NCBI GenBank assembly: GCA_027886865.1
Contig: JAPCJR010000037.1
Location: 1 to 6,625, forward strand
Length of the DNA: 6,625 nt
From: Nitrososphaerota archaeon
GTDB taxonomy: Archaea > Thermoproteota > Nitrososphaeria > Nitrososphaerales > UBA183
Direction: 5' to 3'
Shown: one piece after another, positions 5,502 through 6,625 of the stretch
Position numbering within the stretch: position 1 is the first letter of the stretch
How the letters are laid out: every line of letters begins with the position of its first letter
The notes under the pieces: generated by a model
The model's database searches: none
What the model was told of the DNA's origin: nothing
What the model saw: only the letters and a program-made list of their open reading frames with translations
Program-made: the position numbers and the translations under genes

Positions 5502-6307
5502 CCACCCAGATCATACCAGGCGCCCAGCGTACGCTCAAGAACCGCGTGTCACTGCGGACGACCATCAGCAACTCATTGACTATGGCTTACCGCAATCTGC
5601 TCCTCATTCGCCGGACGCCCCAGCAGCTCTTCGACGTCTCCCTTCAGCCCATCGTGTTCACGTTGCTCTTCGTGTATCTATTCGGCGGCGCGATTTCAGG
5701 CAGCGTGAGCGATTACCTGCCCATCATCATCCCAGGCATACTGGCCCAGACGGTCTTGACCGCGTGTATGGCGACGGGCGTCCAGCTCCGCGAGGACATG
5801 GAAAAAGGCGTCTTCTATCGTTTCAAGTCGATGCCCATCGCCCGGATCGCCCCGCTCATGGGACCGCTGCTTGCCGACGTCGTCCGCTACGCGCTCGCCA
5901 CGACTCTCTGTTTCGCCATGGGCTTCCTCCTAGGATTCCGGTGGGCCAGCCTAGCGGGAGCAGTGACGGGCGGTGTCCTCGTCGTCTTCTGCGCGTGGAG
6001 CATCAGCTGGATATTCGCGCTCCTCGGCACCGTCCTCAAGACGGCGCAGACTGTGTCGGGCATCTCCGCGGCCATCCTCTTCCCTCTGTCCTTCCTATCG
6101 GGCGCCTTCGTGCCGACAAGCACCCTGCCCTCGTGGCTGCAGGACTTTGTGAACGTCAACCCGTTGACCTACATAGTGAGCGCCACCCGGCAACTCTTCA
6201 ACCAGGGCACCATCGGCAACGACTTCTGGCTGTCGCTGATAGGGTCGATAGTGGTCGTGCTGATATTCGCCCCGCTGACCCTGAGGGCCTATATGCGGAA
6301 GGCGTAG
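5498..6307 (+). CDS. DrrB-family ABC-2 transporter permease
   Basis: Membrane subunit partnering the upstream ATPase, 269 aa, normal for the family. After a basic amphipathic N-terminus with RNLLLIRRTPQQLFDVSLQP (32-51) come six predicted membrane spans: about 51-68, 77-95, 118-146, 152-178, 186-207 and 245-263. Family landmarks are the FVYLFGGAI end of span 1, the cytoplasmic EDMEKGVFYRFKSMPIAR segment (99-115), which contacts the ATPase, and LPSWLQDFVNVNPLTYIV (210-227) in the re-entrant outer loop. The start ATG lies inside the ATPase stop region (ATGA overlap), with GGAG ten bases upstream, so translation is coupled and a 1:1 subunit ratio is likely. Two permeases and two ATPases should form the exporter. 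No truncation or odd residue is seen. Confidence 0.94.
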   Translation: MTTQIIPGAQRTLKNRVSLRTTISNSLTMAYRNLLLIRRTPQQLFDVSLQPIVFTLLFVYLFGGAISGSVSDYLPIIIPGILAQTVLTACMATGVQLREDMEKGVFYRFKSMPIARIAPLMGPLLADVVRYALATTLCFAMGFLLGFRWASLAGAVTGGVLVVFCAWSISWIFALLGTVLKTAQTVSGISAAILFPLSFLSGAFVPTSTLPSWLQDFVNVNPLTYIVSATRQLFNQGTIGNDFWLSLIGSIVVVLIFAPLTLRAYMRKA

Positions 6308-6342
6308 CGGACCAAGGGATTGGCCCCCGTATTGATGGGATC

Positions 6343-6394
6343 AGCAGCCTGCGCAGGGTAGGCTGCTTCTGACCTCAAGACACCTGTTCTTTTT
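6343..6394 (+). terminator. Hairpin plus T-run after the exporter operon
   Basis: AGCAGCCT (6343-6350) and AGGCTGCT (6360-6367) form a perfect 8-base-pair stem with a 9-base loop, 35 bases after the permease stop. A T-rich stretch (TTCTTTTT, 6387-6394) follows 19 bases later. In archaea the oligo-T alone can terminate; the hairpin may stabilise the 3' end of the message. The stem is also on the 3' side of the minus-strand frame ending at 6375, so it could serve both. Confidence 0.55.
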
Positions 6395-6625
6395 GGATAT
6401 AGTGACAAAAACGGCATAGCATACCTAGCTGGACCACGGGAACGAAATAGTCCCACAAGAGATGTCTTCCTGTGGCAGATAAGTCGCCAGAAATCAAATG
6501 CAAGCCTCTTGATAGGTTTTGCCCGAAACCCGAACCGAAGTCGCAGAAGATGTCATCTTTCCCAGCTTTAGCGAGCGTAAGCATCCTCCTGATTTGTTGG
6601 TTCGTGAATCTAATGGGGTCGCCGG
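6375..6625 (-). CDS. Fragment resembling the start of an SAM-dependent methyltransferase, 5' end outside the window
   Basis: The frame is open from the right edge to a stop at 6375, 83 visible codons. The first visible part reads FTNQQIRRMLTLAKAGK, then DDIFCDFGSGFGQN, which resembles motif I of Rossmann-fold methyltransferases (strand, acidic residue, G-S-G-x-G loop), including the helix that usually precedes it in archaeal members. The expected next strand and helix carrying the acidic SAM-ribose contact are not visible. Instead the sequence becomes LSRGLHLISGDLSATGRH and ends 45 residues later, far short of a full domain. Either the gene was truncated or frameshifted near 6530, or the likeness is limited to the loop. 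It converges on the exporter operon. The start codon is not in the window, although an internal ATG at 6584 exists. Family call is tentative. Confidence 0.42.
   Translation of the reverse strand, partial: GDPIRFTNQQIRRMLTLAKAGKDDIFCDFGSGFGQNLSRGLHLISGDLSATGRHLLWDYFVPVVQLGMLCRFCHYIQKEQVS

Noticed and set aside
5764..6372. 202-codon plus-strand frame over the permease
   Set aside because: It overlaps the DrrB-family gene in another frame and is Arg/Pro/His-rich without membrane spans or domains.
1338..6625. CRISPR array, rRNA or second copy of the tRNA 3' end (attR)
   Set aside because: No regularly spaced repeats, no rRNA-like blocks, and no further match to the tRNA T-arm and acceptor sequence were found by reading.

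Overview
The window looks like a genome fragment of a mesophilic, fairly GC-rich archaeon. The evidence is an archaeal-type tyrosine integrase next to a tRNA gene, AT-rich TATA-like boxes 20-35 bases ahead of several starts, few Shine-Dalgarno sites, and a tRNA-Ile whose D-loop seems to carry a small intron. The lineage cannot be fixed from the sequence; similar integrases occur in Thermoproteota (Nitrososphaeria, Bathyarchaeia) and Thermoplasmatota. The DrrAB/TetR cassette on the right has a bacterial flavour and may have been acquired.

Left part (1-1337): the N-terminal two thirds of a short-chain dehydrogenase/reductase run off the left edge on the minus strand. Behind it, on the same strand, is a free-standing single-motif LAGLIDADG homing endonuclease gene. 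Back to back with that is a plus-strand tRNA-Ile(GAT) gene, 97 bases long instead of about 75. The excess is a 22-base insert in the D-loop; removing it restores a nearly canonical tRNA.

Middle (1338-3409): a full-length tyrosine recombinase starts 13 bases after the tRNA, the classic layout of the left end of an element integrated in a tRNA gene. No second copy of the tRNA 3' end is seen in the window, so the other border is outside or lost. Convergent with the integrase is a stretch whose protein-like reading jumps between frames (about 2813-3174), probably a decayed gene. About 235 bases after it hold nothing recognisable.

Right part (3410-6307): a divergent drug-response cassette. On the minus strand lie a TetR-type regulator with a tetracycline-repressor-like ligand domain and, 5 bases later, a small two-helix membrane protein. 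On the plus strand lie a DrrA-family ABC ATPase and, overlapping by ATGA, its DrrB-family permease. The 80-base shared promoter region contains TATA-like boxes and a cluster of TTAAG/CTTAA inverted repeats placed where a repressor would block the exporter promoter. The likely logic is that ligand binding releases the TetR protein and the ABC exporter is made.

Right edge (6308-6625): a strong hairpin followed by a T-run closes the exporter operon. A minus-strand reading frame then enters from outside the window; it has a methyltransferase-like glycine motif but seems to end too soon.
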